Below, in pieces: positions 25,801 through 34,326 of a stretch of 41,541 nucleotides of DNA. The notes beneath the pieces are model-generated. The model ran no database searches. It had not been told where the DNA came from and was given only the letters and a program-made list of their open reading frames with translations. Made by a program: the position numbers and the translations under genes. Within the stretch, counting starts at the first letter, position 1, and each line of letters opens with the position of its first letter. The DNA is taken from contig DXWV01000067.1 in the NCBI GenBank assembly GCA_019416685.1, forward strand, positions 1-41,541, read 5' to 3'. Source of the stretch: Bacteroides sp. (lineage in GTDB: Bacteria > Bacteroidota > Bacteroidia > Bacteroidales > Bacteroidaceae).

Positions 25801-26889
25801 ACGGGCATAGGTATTCCTATCAATAAACAAGCCAAAATATTTGAGCGCTTCTATCAAATAGAAAGCGAGTATGTGGGGAGCGGTATCGGACTTTCTCTGG
25901 TACAAAGATTAGTAGAACTACACCACGGGCATATAGAGTTGGAAAGTGAAGAAGGCAAAGGAAGTACATTCTCTGTTTACCTGCCACAGGATCCTGCAAT
26001 ATACAATCCGACAGAATTAGCCTCAGATATGGAGGAAGAAGTCAAAGTACACACTACAAATCCGAAAGATATGTACTTCATTGACACGGCAACCGTCGAA
26101 AAAGAAGTAGTGGAAACAGGTGATAAGAAACGAGGAACGATCTTAATTGTAGAAGATAATAAAGAAATTCTTCACTATTTGAATCAAGGGCTATCCGAAC
26201 TATTCAATACAATAGGAGCATATAATGGCGAAGAAGCTTTGGAAATACTGAAAGAAAAAGATGTAGACGTAGTAGTGACAGATGTTATGATGCCGGTAAT
26301 GGATGGTATTAAACTGTGCAAAAGTATCAAGCAAAACATACGGACCTGTCATATACCTGTAATCATACTATCAGCAAAAAGTGAAGTAAAAGATCAAATG
26401 GAGGGATTACAGGTAGGTGCAGATGACTATATTCCAAAACCATTTTCATTGAGTATTGTAATGACAAAAATTCAGAACATGTTGCGAACACGACACAGAA
26501 TGCTGGAGCGTTATTCCAAATCATTGGAAGTAGAACCGGAGAAAATAACATTCAATGCCATGGACGAAGCATTGCTAAAACGTGCAGTGACTATCGTAGA
26601 AAAGAATATGGATAATATTGAATTCTCTACCGATGAGTTTGCACGCGAAATGAATATGAGCCGTTCTAATTTACATCTGAAATTAAAAGCAATTACCGGA
26701 GAATCTACTATCGACTTCATACGGAAAATCCGTTTCAATGAAGCATGTAAACTGTTAAAGGACGGAAGATATACAGTATCTGAAGTAAGCAGCATGGTAG
26801 GTTTTAATACTCCCTCTTATTTTGCTACAAGCTTCAAAAAATATTTCGGATGTTTGCCTACGGAATACATAAAGAAAAGAAAAGGATAA
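22837..26889 (+). CDS. Hybrid two-component system sensor-regulator (HTCS) for heparan sulfate
   Basis: A 1350-residue single-chain sensor and regulator in the inner membrane. In order: signal peptide (1-24), a periplasmic two-propeller sensor of Reg_prop repeats (about 30-700; repeated units such as MWFATYDGVNKFDGYDF, IWIGTRDGLSWY, LWIGTNDGGLNLYNP), a Y_Y_Y domain (about 715-780), a membrane span (787-809), HisKA with phospho-acceptor His844 (SHELRTP), HATPase (N-box near 955, DTGIGIP near 988), a receiver with Asp1149 (VVVTDVMMP), and a C-terminal AraC-type HTH. By architecture and neighbours it corresponds to BT4663, which binds heparan-derived oligosaccharides. It lies between two SusCD units and probably activates the promoters at 17601, 27052 and 34402. 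Confidence 0.95.
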   Translation: MSFIKRIYLFILFSVIGIMTLSASDNGSIKFSHISLNNGLSQSTVFSIAQDKRGNMWFATYDGVNKFDGYDFTIYQHDASNPHSIANDIARTVMTDSQGRIWIGTRDGLSWYNEEKDLFRNFFYKKNGKNTQVNGIAEINPEQLLISSQEGLLLFNVKDTCFIDNKLSTEMHQLKASTISRQGENIYIGTNNGLFEYSIGTERLSTVTKALDNKQIQAVLLQSPTRLWVATEGAGLYLLNPKTGVVKNYRHSPGTPQCISSNFIRSLALDSQNRLWIGTFNDLNIYHEGHDSFVSFSSNPVEDGSLSQSSVRSIFMDSQGGMWLGTYFGGLNYYHPLKNRFRNITRIPYQNSLNDNVVSCIIEDKEHNLWIGTNDGGLNLYNPKTKRFSYYTLQEGNKEGIGSNNVKAVYVDEKKGRVYIGTHAGGLSVLQRNTGRIEHFNMQNSGLLDDNIYAILPDGEQNLWLGTLQALIRFNPEKRSFTVIDKEKNGNKIPNRRITTLFCDSRQRIWVGGEEGLCIYKVENGEVESLHLIEPTSSLAGAFINCVYETQNDVFWIGTREGVYSYNEKKKIIKHYTTANGLPNNVLYGILEDSFGRLWMSTNQGLTCFNPETEKFRNFTQTDGIQSNQFNSSSYCRTSTGQMYFGGIAGITTFRPELLIDNPYTPPVVITGLRLFNKIVRPDDETKILTRNIADTESITLKSHQSAFSLDFVVSNYISGQHNTFAYKLEGYDKEWYYLTDKQPVSYSNLPQGTYNFLVKAANSDGKWNETPTQLEIVVLPIWYKTWWAILLFVATFTGFITFVFRFFLMRKSMEAKLAMERMDKEHQEEINQMKMRFFINISHELRTPLTLIMAPLQEIISRISDRWTRNQLDYIQRNANRLLYLVNQLMDYRRAELGVFELKARTGNAHQLVEDNFLFYDKLAKQKKIHYTLHSEVEDKEMLFDTNYLELIVNNLLSNAFKYTHEGQSITVTLKKENDFLLLQVSDTGIGIPINKQAKIFERFYQIESEYVGSGIGLSLVQRLVELHHGHIELESEEGKGSTFSVYLPQDPAIYNPTELASDMEEEVKVHTTNPKDMYFIDTATVEKEVVETGDKKRGTILIVEDNKEILHYLNQGLSELFNTIGAYNGEEALEILKEKDVDVVVTDVMMPVMDGIKLCKSIKQNIRTCHIPVIILSAKSEVKDQMEGLQVGADDYIPKPFSLSIVMTKIQNMLRTRHRMLERYSKSLEVEPEKITFNAMDEALLKRAVTIVEKNMDNIEFSTDEFAREMNMSRSNLHLKLKAITGESTIDFIRKIRFNEACKLLKDGRYTVSEVSSMVGFNTPSYFATSFKKYFGCLPTEYIKKRKG

Positions 26890-26928
26890 TATTTATACTT
26901 CGTACTATATACTACATAATGACACTTC

Positions 26929-26951
26929 TTACCCCCTTCCAAAGGGGGTAA
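26929..26951 (+). terminator. Hairpin after HTCS gene
   Basis: TTACCCCCTT (26929-26938), loop CCA, then AAGGGGGTAA (26942-26951): a perfect 10-bp GC-centred stem 39 bp after the stop codon. The U-tract is weak, so it may terminate only partly. Confidence 0.6.
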
Positions 26952-26976
26952 TTCTACAAGACTAATATTCCACTGC

Positions 26977-27059
26977 ACAAAATTAAAAGAAAAAAAGTCG
27001 TTTTTAAATAAAGCTGCTACAACCTGAATTATTCGGGAGTATGCGTTAATATACCTTTG
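26977..27059 (+). promoter_or_regulatory. Binding-protein/SusC2 promoter with candidate HTCS operator
   Basis: The -7 box TACCTTTG is at 27052-27059. ACAAAATT begins at 26977 (75 bp upstream) and TTTTTAAATAAA at 27001 (51 bp upstream). Without gaps, this region aligns with the SusC1 region through ACAAAA-T-AAAGA, the A/T-rich box and GAATTA. The predicted leader to the ATG at 27279 is about 210 nt. Confidence 0.65.
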
Positions 27060-27106
27060 CTACATAATAAAATTACATGTAGAATCTTTATTAACAAATT
27101 ACCTGA

Positions 27107-27253
27107 ATGAAACATCCTTTTCTTTTATCTAATGAACAATCTTCCGGCATGAAAATGTTGGAAGCGACCTATCTTTCAGCTATTACTAACACATTCAGCA
27201 GTCAAACACTGATGCCTGTGGAACACATGTTAGGCCTTAACTATCATTTTTAA
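27107..27253 (+). CDS. Possible 48-residue small ORF in the leader of the binding-protein operon
   Basis: ATG at 27107 opens 48 codons ending TAA at 27251-27253, beginning MKHPFLLSNEQSSGMKMLEA and ending MLGLNYHF. It lies wholly within the predicted 5' leader, between the promoter at 27052-27059 and the next gene at 27279. I recognise no family; the ending resembles the terminal strand of outer-membrane barrels, but that is weak. Alternatives are a leader peptide, a gene remnant where related loci carry a PL12 gene, or chance. Confidence 0.3.
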   Translation: MKHPFLLSNEQSSGMKMLEATYLSAITNTFSSQTLMPVEHMLGLNYHF

Positions 27254-27278
27254 ACTAACTAAAAACGATCTAAAAACA

Positions 27279-29414
27279 ATGGACTTAAAAAAGCTAACCT
27301 CAGGTTTCTTAGCAATCCTGACTGTTACATCACTGATTCTGACCGGGACTTCCTGCTCGGACACAGAAACAACAGATTCGACTCCTTTTGCAATCTATTA
27401 TTCGGGAATGACTGATATCGGCCCTTCAATGAATGCAAAAATAAGCGCTCCTACCTATATTGGTGCGACTCCGGCAGACTTTACAATTACTAAAATTATT
27501 CTTGAAAATGAAAGTCTAAACACCGAAAGCTTCGTTATTGATGCTACAACCGGCGAAATAGAAATCAAGAATAGCGATAATCTGGCTGTCGGACTATATC
27601 ACCTTTCTATCTCCTGTGTATCCGGCGGAAAGACATATAACTTTGCAGATGCCGTATCTATCAATATGATGCGTCCTGTACCAGAAGGTATCACAGTAGA
27701 GCCCAACCTGTTGACTATTGACTATGCTGACGTGAAGACTTCAGATGCCAAAGCACAGGTAAAAACGGAAGGTGAACATGTATCTATCAGTAAATACTCT
27801 ATTGCAGAAAGTGGTTTCAAAGACTACTTCACTGTTAACGCAAGTGGTGAAGTCAGCATTAATAAGAACTATGAAGGCGATATTCTACCGGGCATCTATA
27901 AAGTAGCTTTAAAGCTACAGACAGAAGCCGGAGAAGGTATTTTTGCAGATGCTGTGACTTTTAACATCACTTCTAAACCATTAGCTCTGACCTACACTCC
28001 CAATAAAGGCAAAATGGAAGAAGCTACCGAAGGCCCTACTTCATACACCACCAATGTACCTACACTAAAAGGTTCATTGGAAGGCGTTGTTTATCGCATT
28101 GCCAATATAACTCCTGCCACTGATAAGATTAAAATTGATGCTTCAACAGGTGTCATTTCTGTAGCAGAAGGACATGGTTTCAAAGCAGACGAAACCTATG
28201 TTATAGATGTAAATGTAAAAAACATCTATAATACAACAGAAGAAGCAGATAAAGTATTCGAAGGTGTATTTACACTGGAAGTAGTTGGTTTTATTGTTCC
28301 AATTGAAAACTTTACCTATGAGAATGTAACGAAAACACAGGCAACCCCATTCACCATTGCACATACAGACGCATTCAAAGGTGACGAAGTAACCTTTGAA
28401 TTAGGTGAACTGGCTGCAGAACTTCAGGGACAACTGAATATTGATGCGACAACAGGTACCATTACCGCAAAGAAAGGTAATACGATTCCTGTAGGTACCC
28501 ATACAGTAGCTGTAAAAGCCAAAAATGTAAAGGGCGAACAGACCACTACCTTTACACTCGTTATTGAAAAGAATAAGAACTTCTTTACTACCATTACCTA
28601 TGGTAATAATCTGGGACTACCCGAAGGCAGTGCTTTCCAATACAGATACAACTCTGCCGAAGATCTGGCTAAAGCTATTATCCCCGCACCGAAAACAGAT
28701 ATTCCGGAAGGCGTTACAGTAACTTGGAAAGTACAAAACAAACTCAACATGAGTAATGGTAAAGTAGGTAAAGACGGTGCATTGAATCTGGCAGATATTA
28801 CATGGAAAGATGCAACGTGTGGCATGATTATGGTGACAGCTACAGCCGGTGAAGGTGACGAAGCCGTATCAGTAAGTGTACCTGTATTCTTCCATTTTGC
28901 AGCGCCAGTAAAAGATGTAACTATCAATTATACTCCATTCGTACTTCAGGTAAACCCCAAGACAGGGGGACGCTCTGTAGCTCCGACTGTTACAGGAGCA
29001 GATAAAAGTAAAGTATTGATGGATTATCGACGTGACTTTAGCTATTACAACATCAACGGAAGCGAAAGTCACATCAGCGGAATGATGAAAAATGACGGTA
29101 AAACGGATGACTTCTTCATGAATCAGGTATGGCGTAATTTCTACACCGCAATCGGAGTAAAACCAAACTACGGTGCACGTAAACCAATGTCATATTATGA
29201 TAACGCAGGTTCGGAAACGACCACACTTGCATATATAGACCCTGCAGACAAATCAGTAGTTATCAATCCGGGTAAATGGATTGGCGAAGATAAAGTGTAT
29301 GCCAATGGTGTCATGAGCGGACAAATTACATTTGTAACCGATGGAGCCAGTGCAGGATTAGGTAGCGGTAATAAGATTTTTCCGATTCTTGTTTGGTTTG
29401 ATGAGAAATTTTAA
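27279..29414 (+). CDS. Surface glycan-binding lipoprotein (SGBP, BT4661-like)
   Basis: A 711-residue predicted surface lipoprotein: signal peptide ending LTGTSC, lipid-bearing Cys26, then SDTETTD (acidic, surface type). At least four beta-sandwich repeats of about 100 residues are visible through cadherin/Ig-like turns IDATTGEIEI (about 88-97), VNASGEVSI (about 186-194), IDASTGVISV (about 287-296) and IDATTGTITA (about 388-397). The C-terminal 270 residues are different and aromatic-rich (DYRRDFSYYNINGSES, VWRNFYTAIGVKPNYG), a likely ligand-binding module, as in DUF4958-type proteins. Its position before SusC2-SusD2 matches the heparin-binding SGBP of B. thetaiotaomicron. SusC2 starts 22 bp later. 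Confidence 0.85.
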   Translation: MDLKKLTSGFLAILTVTSLILTGTSCSDTETTDSTPFAIYYSGMTDIGPSMNAKISAPTYIGATPADFTITKIILENESLNTESFVIDATTGEIEIKNSDNLAVGLYHLSISCVSGGKTYNFADAVSINMMRPVPEGITVEPNLLTIDYADVKTSDAKAQVKTEGEHVSISKYSIAESGFKDYFTVNASGEVSINKNYEGDILPGIYKVALKLQTEAGEGIFADAVTFNITSKPLALTYTPNKGKMEEATEGPTSYTTNVPTLKGSLEGVVYRIANITPATDKIKIDASTGVISVAEGHGFKADETYVIDVNVKNIYNTTEEADKVFEGVFTLEVVGFIVPIENFTYENVTKTQATPFTIAHTDAFKGDEVTFELGELAAELQGQLNIDATTGTITAKKGNTIPVGTHTVAVKAKNVKGEQTTTFTLVIEKNKNFFTTITYGNNLGLPEGSAFQYRYNSAEDLAKAIIPAPKTDIPEGVTVTWKVQNKLNMSNGKVGKDGALNLADITWKDATCGMIMVTATAGEGDEAVSVSVPVFFHFAAPVKDVTINYTPFVLQVNPKTGGRSVAPTVTGADKSKVLMDYRRDFSYYNINGSESHISGMMKNDGKTDDFFMNQVWRNFYTAIGVKPNYGARKPMSYYDNAGSETTTLAYIDPADKSVVINPGKWIGEDKVYANGVMSGQITFVTDGASAGLGSGNKIFPILVWFDEKF

Positions 29415-29436
29415 TCTATATCTTATATTATAAATA

Positions 29437-32400
29437 ATGAGTAATTCAATGATAAATAAAACTATGAGCCAAAGAGGGTGGATGACTCTCTTAGCTCTGA
29501 TTATGTCAATCAGCTTATATGCCCAGAATACAATTAAGGGAGTAATAGTTGACGAAACAGATTTTCCACTGATCGGAGCAACCGTAATGGTGAAAGGAAC
29601 GTCCAATGGAGGAGTAACCGATCTGGATGGAAAATTTACAATTACCGCCAAAAAGGGAGATGTATTGTCAGTTTCTTATATTGGTTATAAACCACAGGAA
29701 ATAAAAATACAGGATCAGAAAACACTGAATATCAAAATGATTCCGGACAATGCAATGCTGGATGAAGTAGTTGTAGTAGGCTATGGTTCAATGAAGCGTT
29801 CGGACCTAACCGGATCAGTATCATCGGTATCTGCCAAAAATGTTGAAGGCTTCAAGACCGGTTCGGTAATGGAAGCTTTAGGAGGACAGGTAGCCGGTGT
29901 ACAAATCACACAAACAGACGGTACTCCCGGTTCTGGTTTTGATATCAAAGTACGCGGTATCGGTACAATGACAGGAGATGCTTCTCCACTGTACATTGTA
30001 GATGGTTTCCAGGTAGACGATATTAATTATCTCGCTAACTCGGACATTGAATCAATTGAAGTATTGAAAGATGCTTCCTCAGCTGCCATCTATGGAGCAC
30101 GTGCAGCCAATGGTGTTGTAATGGTAACTACAAAATCAGGTAAAACCGGCCGCCCTGTAGTAAGTTATAACGGTTCTACAAGTTACCGTAAGATTTCCAA
30201 GACACTGGATTTGCTGGATCCGTATGAATTTGTAAAATTACAGATGGAAGTTAATCCCGGCAAATATGCAAATACATATTATAAAACAGGAGAAAATGAC
30301 AATGGAGTTCCTTACAGATATCAATCTATGGATGATTATATCGGTGTACAGGGCGTAGACTGGCAAGGCGAAACATTCCGTCCAACCTGGTCACAAGATC
30401 ATAACCTGTCTGTAATGGGTGGTAATGACAATACAAAGTATACACTTTCATTCTCCCGTTACAATGAAAATGGTATTTTCAACAATAGTGGATTTGATAA
30501 AACGTCCGGTAAATTCCGTGTAAATCAGAAAGTGACAAAGAATGTGTCTTTTGACGCTACCATCAACTATGCAAATACAAACAAGAAGGGTGCAGGAACA
30601 TCCGGAGATTCCGGTCGTTTCAACATGTTGGCTCAAATTCTGAGTGCGCGCCCTACCGGTGGTCTTGCACTGACCAACGAAGAATTGTTGGCAGCTGCTA
30701 TCGACCCATTGGAATTGGAAAGTAGTGAAAGCCTTGCACAGGTAAACCCTATTGTGCAGACTCAGTCTGTTACAAATACAAAACGCTCTGAAATGTGGTC
30801 AGGCAATTTGTCTGTAACCTGGGAAATTATAAAAGGGTTAACATTCAAAACAGCCGGAACTTACAATACAACGAATACCCGTACGAACATTTTCTATAAA
30901 AATGGTTCAAAAGAAGCTTACCGTAACGGACAGAAACCTTATGGTCAGACTCAGATGGGACGTGACCTGCGCTGGACAAACTATAATAACCTCACTTGGA
31001 AACAGAAAATCAAAAAACACTCTTATGACGTAATGCTGGGACAGGAAATCTCATTTAAAAGTTCTGAATATCTGTTAGGACAGGCGAAAGATTTTCCTTT
31101 CGACAATATGGGTAATGATAACCTGGGTATCGGTGCAACGCCAAGTAAAGTAGCGACCTCATACAGCGACAAAACATTAGTATCATTTTTTGCCCGTGGT
31201 AACTATAGCTACAACAATCGTTATTTGTTGACTGCCACTGTACGTGCCGATGGTTCTACTGTATTCTCTAAAAAGCACAAATGGGGATATTTCCCTTCAT
31301 TCTCTGCCGCATGGAGAGTTTCTGAAGAGAATTTTATGAAAAATCTGGAATTCATTTCAAATGCTAAAGTACGTTTTGGTTGGGGAACAGTAGGTAATGA
31401 CCGTATATCCAACTACTTATCTATGGATTTGTACGAACAAAGCAAATATGGTGTAGGTGGAAGCACAGTTACTGTACTAACTCCAAAACAACTGAAAAAT
31501 GAAAATCTGAAATGGGAAGGTTCTACCACCATTAACTTAGGTTTTGACCTGGGTTTCCTTGACAACAGGCTGAATCTGACAGCTGATTTCTTTATCAAAA
31601 ACACGAAAGACTTGCTGTTGGCACAAAGCCTTGCACATGTCACCGGATTCTCTTCTCAATACCAAAATATTGGTAAGATTCAGAACCGCGGTATTGAACT
31701 TAGCCTGAACAGTACAAATATTCAGAGCCGTAACTTTACCTGGCAAACAGATTTCAACATTTCATTTATCCGCAATGAATTGAAATCACTTCAGTCAGGA
31801 GTACAGTCTATGTATTCCCGCTCAGGATTCAGCTCTGACTTTACAGACTACGATTATGTAGCTAACGTAGGTTCTTCTTTGGGATTAATTTATGGATATG
31901 AATTTGATGGTGTATATCAAAGCTCCGACTTTATTACTACTCCGAACGGTTCACAGCAACTAAAACCGGGTGTAACACGTAATGATCGCTATACTACCGG
32001 TCCTTTGGTCCCGGGGGTTGTGAAATATAAAGATCAGGATGGTGACGGTGTAATCACTACTAACGACCGTACGGTAATTGGTAATGCCATTCCCAAATGG
32101 TATGGTGGTTTTACTAATACATTTAACTATAAGGGCATCGATCTGAGTGTCATGTTCCAATTCAATTATGGTAACGATGTATACAATGCAACCCGTCTTT
32201 ACGCCACTCAGACACAGAATGAACGTACCAACCAGCTGGCAGAAGTTGCCGACCGCTGGACTCCGACCAATGCTTCCAACAGAGTACCTTCGGCTAAAGG
32301 ATACGTAAAAAATGAATTATATTCACGTTTCATCGAAGACGGTTCATTCCTTCGTTTGAAAAATATAACACTGGGTTATACGCTTCCTACCAACTGGACA

Positions 32401-32586
32401 AAGAAAGCTTATATTTCTAAATTGCGCGTATATGCTTCAGGCCAAAACCTCTTCTGTATTTCAGGTTATAGCGGCTATGACCCTGAGGTAAGTACAGCAA
32501 GCAGCAGCCCGATGACTCCCGGACTTGACTGGGGTGCATATCCAAAGAGTAGAGTAATTACATTCGGACTTGATATTCAATTCTAA
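29437..32586 (+). CDS. SusC-like TonB-dependent outer-membrane transporter (second pair)
   Basis: A 1049-residue importer, the expected counterpart of BT4660. The signal peptide ends MSISLYAQ, then a carboxypeptidase-regulatory-like domain (IKGVIVDETDFPLIGATVMVKG, about 33-110), the segment DEVVVVGYGSMKRSDLTGSV, the plug (VRGIGTMTGDASPLYIVDGFQ, IESIEVLKDASSAAIYGARAANG), and a barrel ending VITFGLDIQF. The first of two nearby in-frame ATGs (29437, 29452) was taken. The SusD2 start is only a few bases after the stop. It differs clearly from SusC1, so the two pairs are not a recent duplication. Confidence 0.95.
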   Translation: MSNSMINKTMSQRGWMTLLALIMSISLYAQNTIKGVIVDETDFPLIGATVMVKGTSNGGVTDLDGKFTITAKKGDVLSVSYIGYKPQEIKIQDQKTLNIKMIPDNAMLDEVVVVGYGSMKRSDLTGSVSSVSAKNVEGFKTGSVMEALGGQVAGVQITQTDGTPGSGFDIKVRGIGTMTGDASPLYIVDGFQVDDINYLANSDIESIEVLKDASSAAIYGARAANGVVMVTTKSGKTGRPVVSYNGSTSYRKISKTLDLLDPYEFVKLQMEVNPGKYANTYYKTGENDNGVPYRYQSMDDYIGVQGVDWQGETFRPTWSQDHNLSVMGGNDNTKYTLSFSRYNENGIFNNSGFDKTSGKFRVNQKVTKNVSFDATINYANTNKKGAGTSGDSGRFNMLAQILSARPTGGLALTNEELLAAAIDPLELESSESLAQVNPIVQTQSVTNTKRSEMWSGNLSVTWEIIKGLTFKTAGTYNTTNTRTNIFYKNGSKEAYRNGQKPYGQTQMGRDLRWTNYNNLTWKQKIKKHSYDVMLGQEISFKSSEYLLGQAKDFPFDNMGNDNLGIGATPSKVATSYSDKTLVSFFARGNYSYNNRYLLTATVRADGSTVFSKKHKWGYFPSFSAAWRVSEENFMKNLEFISNAKVRFGWGTVGNDRISNYLSMDLYEQSKYGVGGSTVTVLTPKQLKNENLKWEGSTTINLGFDLGFLDNRLNLTADFFIKNTKDLLLAQSLAHVTGFSSQYQNIGKIQNRGIELSLNSTNIQSRNFTWQTDFNISFIRNELKSLQSGVQSMYSRSGFSSDFTDYDYVANVGSSLGLIYGYEFDGVYQSSDFITTPNGSQQLKPGVTRNDRYTTGPLVPGVVKYKDQDGDGVITTNDRTVIGNAIPKWYGGFTNTFNYKGIDLSVMFQFNYGNDVYNATRLYATQTQNERTNQLAEVADRWTPTNASNRVPSAKGYVKNELYSRFIEDGSFLRLKNITLGYTLPTNWTKKAYISKLRVYASGQNLFCISGYSGYDPEVSTASSSPMTPGLDWGAYPKSRVITFGLDIQF

Positions 32587-32590
32587 TCAA

Positions 32591-34252
32591 ATGACAACAA
32601 TGAAAAAGATATCCTATTATATATTCGCGGCATTAATGTGTGCCACTTCCCTCTCCTCTTGCTCAGACATGCTTGAGGAAGAGTCAGCTGTAGAAGTTGA
32701 TAAATCGAAATACATGAACAATGCTTCAGAAGCAGAAACCGTGTTATTAGGTGTTTATCGCAATATGGTGACTGATGCACTGTACAGCTATAATCTATCC
32801 ATACTGTTCAATATCACCAATGACATTGCACAATGCGAAGGAAACTCGACAAATGCATTCCGTGAAATCCCGGCCAATGCCTTCACCACAAGTAACTCCA
32901 GTGTTCAGTCTACCTGGTCTACATTGTACAATTCCATCTACAATGCCAATGATTTTATTGAAACACTGGAGAGTAAAGTGGGTAACTATACAGAAGGCGA
33001 CAAGAAGCTGGCAAACATCTATATGGCAGAAGCAAGAGCTTTGCGTGGTTTATATTACTTCGAATTAGTTCGCTGGTATGGTAATATCGCACTCATGAAA
33101 AACACCCAGATGTCCAATCAGCATCCGTCTACTTTTGTACAGGCAAATCCGGCTGAGGTATACCGTTTTATTGAAGATGATCTGAAATTTGCAGCAGATA
33201 ACCTGCCATATTCAACCGAAGATGATGTACGCAAAGAGAGCAGTTTCCGCATGTCAAAAGGTGCTGCTTTAGGATTGTTGGCTAAAGTATATGCTACATG
33301 GGCAGGATACCCTGTACATGACACCTCTAAATGGGAACAGGCTGCACAGACTGCTCAGACCCTTATTGAATCGAAAAAGCACAGCTTACTACAAAATTAT
33401 GAACAACTATGGAAAAATACCTGTAACGGTGTGTGGGCCCCTGAAGAGAGCTTAATTGAAGTAAGTTTCTATGCCCCTACTGTAACAGGAACAAACAGCG
33501 AGGACCCTGTAGGACGTATCGGTAAGTGGAACGGCGTGATTGCAAACGAAATCCCAGGTGTACGCGGACGTAATGCTGGTAATGTGAAAGTTCTCTATAC
33601 TTTCTACCGTGACTGGGAGAATAAAGAAAACGATTTGCGTTGTAATCTCTCTATCGCCGATTATAAATATGTAGGCACTGTAAAAACTCCGTATTCAACC
33701 AAAGGCCCGGACGAAGACCAAAAGAACTGGCAACTCCTTACTCCGGCTAAGTGGGACACAGAAAAGTATGTAAGCAAAAGTAATGTACTGATCAATGGTG
33801 AACGTTCCAATATAAATTGGTACATTCTGCGCTACTCAGATGTATTGTTATTGTATGCAGAGGCCTTGAACGAATGGAAAGAATCCCCCAATGACGATGC
33901 TTACAACGCTGTAAACATGGTACGCCGCCGCGGATTCGGACTTCCGGTAGACGCAGCAAGTGAAATTGCAGACCTGCCTGCCGGACTCGATTATCAAGGT
34001 TTCCAGAAGGCTATTCGTAAAGAACGTGCATACGAGCTTGCTTTTGAAGGACATCGACGTCAGGATCTCGTACGCTGGGGAATCTACGCAGAAGCAATTG
34101 ACGAAACAGATACGCAGTTGAGAAGATGGTTTCCAAATGCAAATTACATAGCATACGATTTTACAAAGAAGGGTAAACACGAATTGTTCCCCATCCCACA
34201 AAGAGATAAGGATCTTATGGTACAGTTCAAACAAAATCCGGGTTGGAATTAA
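32591..34252 (+). CDS. SusD-like surface glycan-binding lipoprotein (second pair)
   Basis: A 553-residue lid protein for SusC2. The signal peptide ends ATSLSSC with lipid-bearing Cys24 followed by SDMLEEES, the acidic surface-display type. Family words: MAEARALRGLYYFELVRWYGNIAL, MSKGAALGLLAKVYATWAGYP, ILRYSDVLLLYAEALNEW, MVRRRGFG, KERAYELAFEGHRRQDLVRWGIY and KHELFPIPQRDKDLM...NPGWN. The start at 32591 lies 4 bases after the SusC2 stop; an ATG at 32600 is also possible, and an in-frame TTG at 32570 inside SusC2 is unlikely. A hairpin follows at 34276-34305. Confidence 0.94.
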   Translation: MTTMKKISYYIFAALMCATSLSSCSDMLEEESAVEVDKSKYMNNASEAETVLLGVYRNMVTDALYSYNLSILFNITNDIAQCEGNSTNAFREIPANAFTTSNSSVQSTWSTLYNSIYNANDFIETLESKVGNYTEGDKKLANIYMAEARALRGLYYFELVRWYGNIALMKNTQMSNQHPSTFVQANPAEVYRFIEDDLKFAADNLPYSTEDDVRKESSFRMSKGAALGLLAKVYATWAGYPVHDTSKWEQAAQTAQTLIESKKHSLLQNYEQLWKNTCNGVWAPEESLIEVSFYAPTVTGTNSEDPVGRIGKWNGVIANEIPGVRGRNAGNVKVLYTFYRDWENKENDLRCNLSIADYKYVGTVKTPYSTKGPDEDQKNWQLLTPAKWDTEKYVSKSNVLINGERSNINWYILRYSDVLLLYAEALNEWKESPNDDAYNAVNMVRRRGFGLPVDAASEIADLPAGLDYQGFQKAIRKERAYELAFEGHRRQDLVRWGIYAEAIDETDTQLRRWFPNANYIAYDFTKKGKHELFPIPQRDKDLMVQFKQNPGWN

Positions 34253-34275
34253 TTCCGGATTACTATAAAAACTGA

Positions 34276-34305
34276 GCAAGAGGGTGCCACAGAGCGCCCT
34301 CTTGC
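34276..34305 (+). terminator. GC-rich hairpin between SusD2 and GH88 genes
   Basis: GCAAGAGGGTGC (34276-34287) pairs with GCGCCCTCTTGC (34294-34305) with one G-U pair and a 6-nt loop. No run of T follows, so it may attenuate or protect the 3' end of the SusCD transcript instead of fully stopping it. Confidence 0.65.
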
Positions 34306-34326
34306 ATAATATTAATAGTAAATTCA

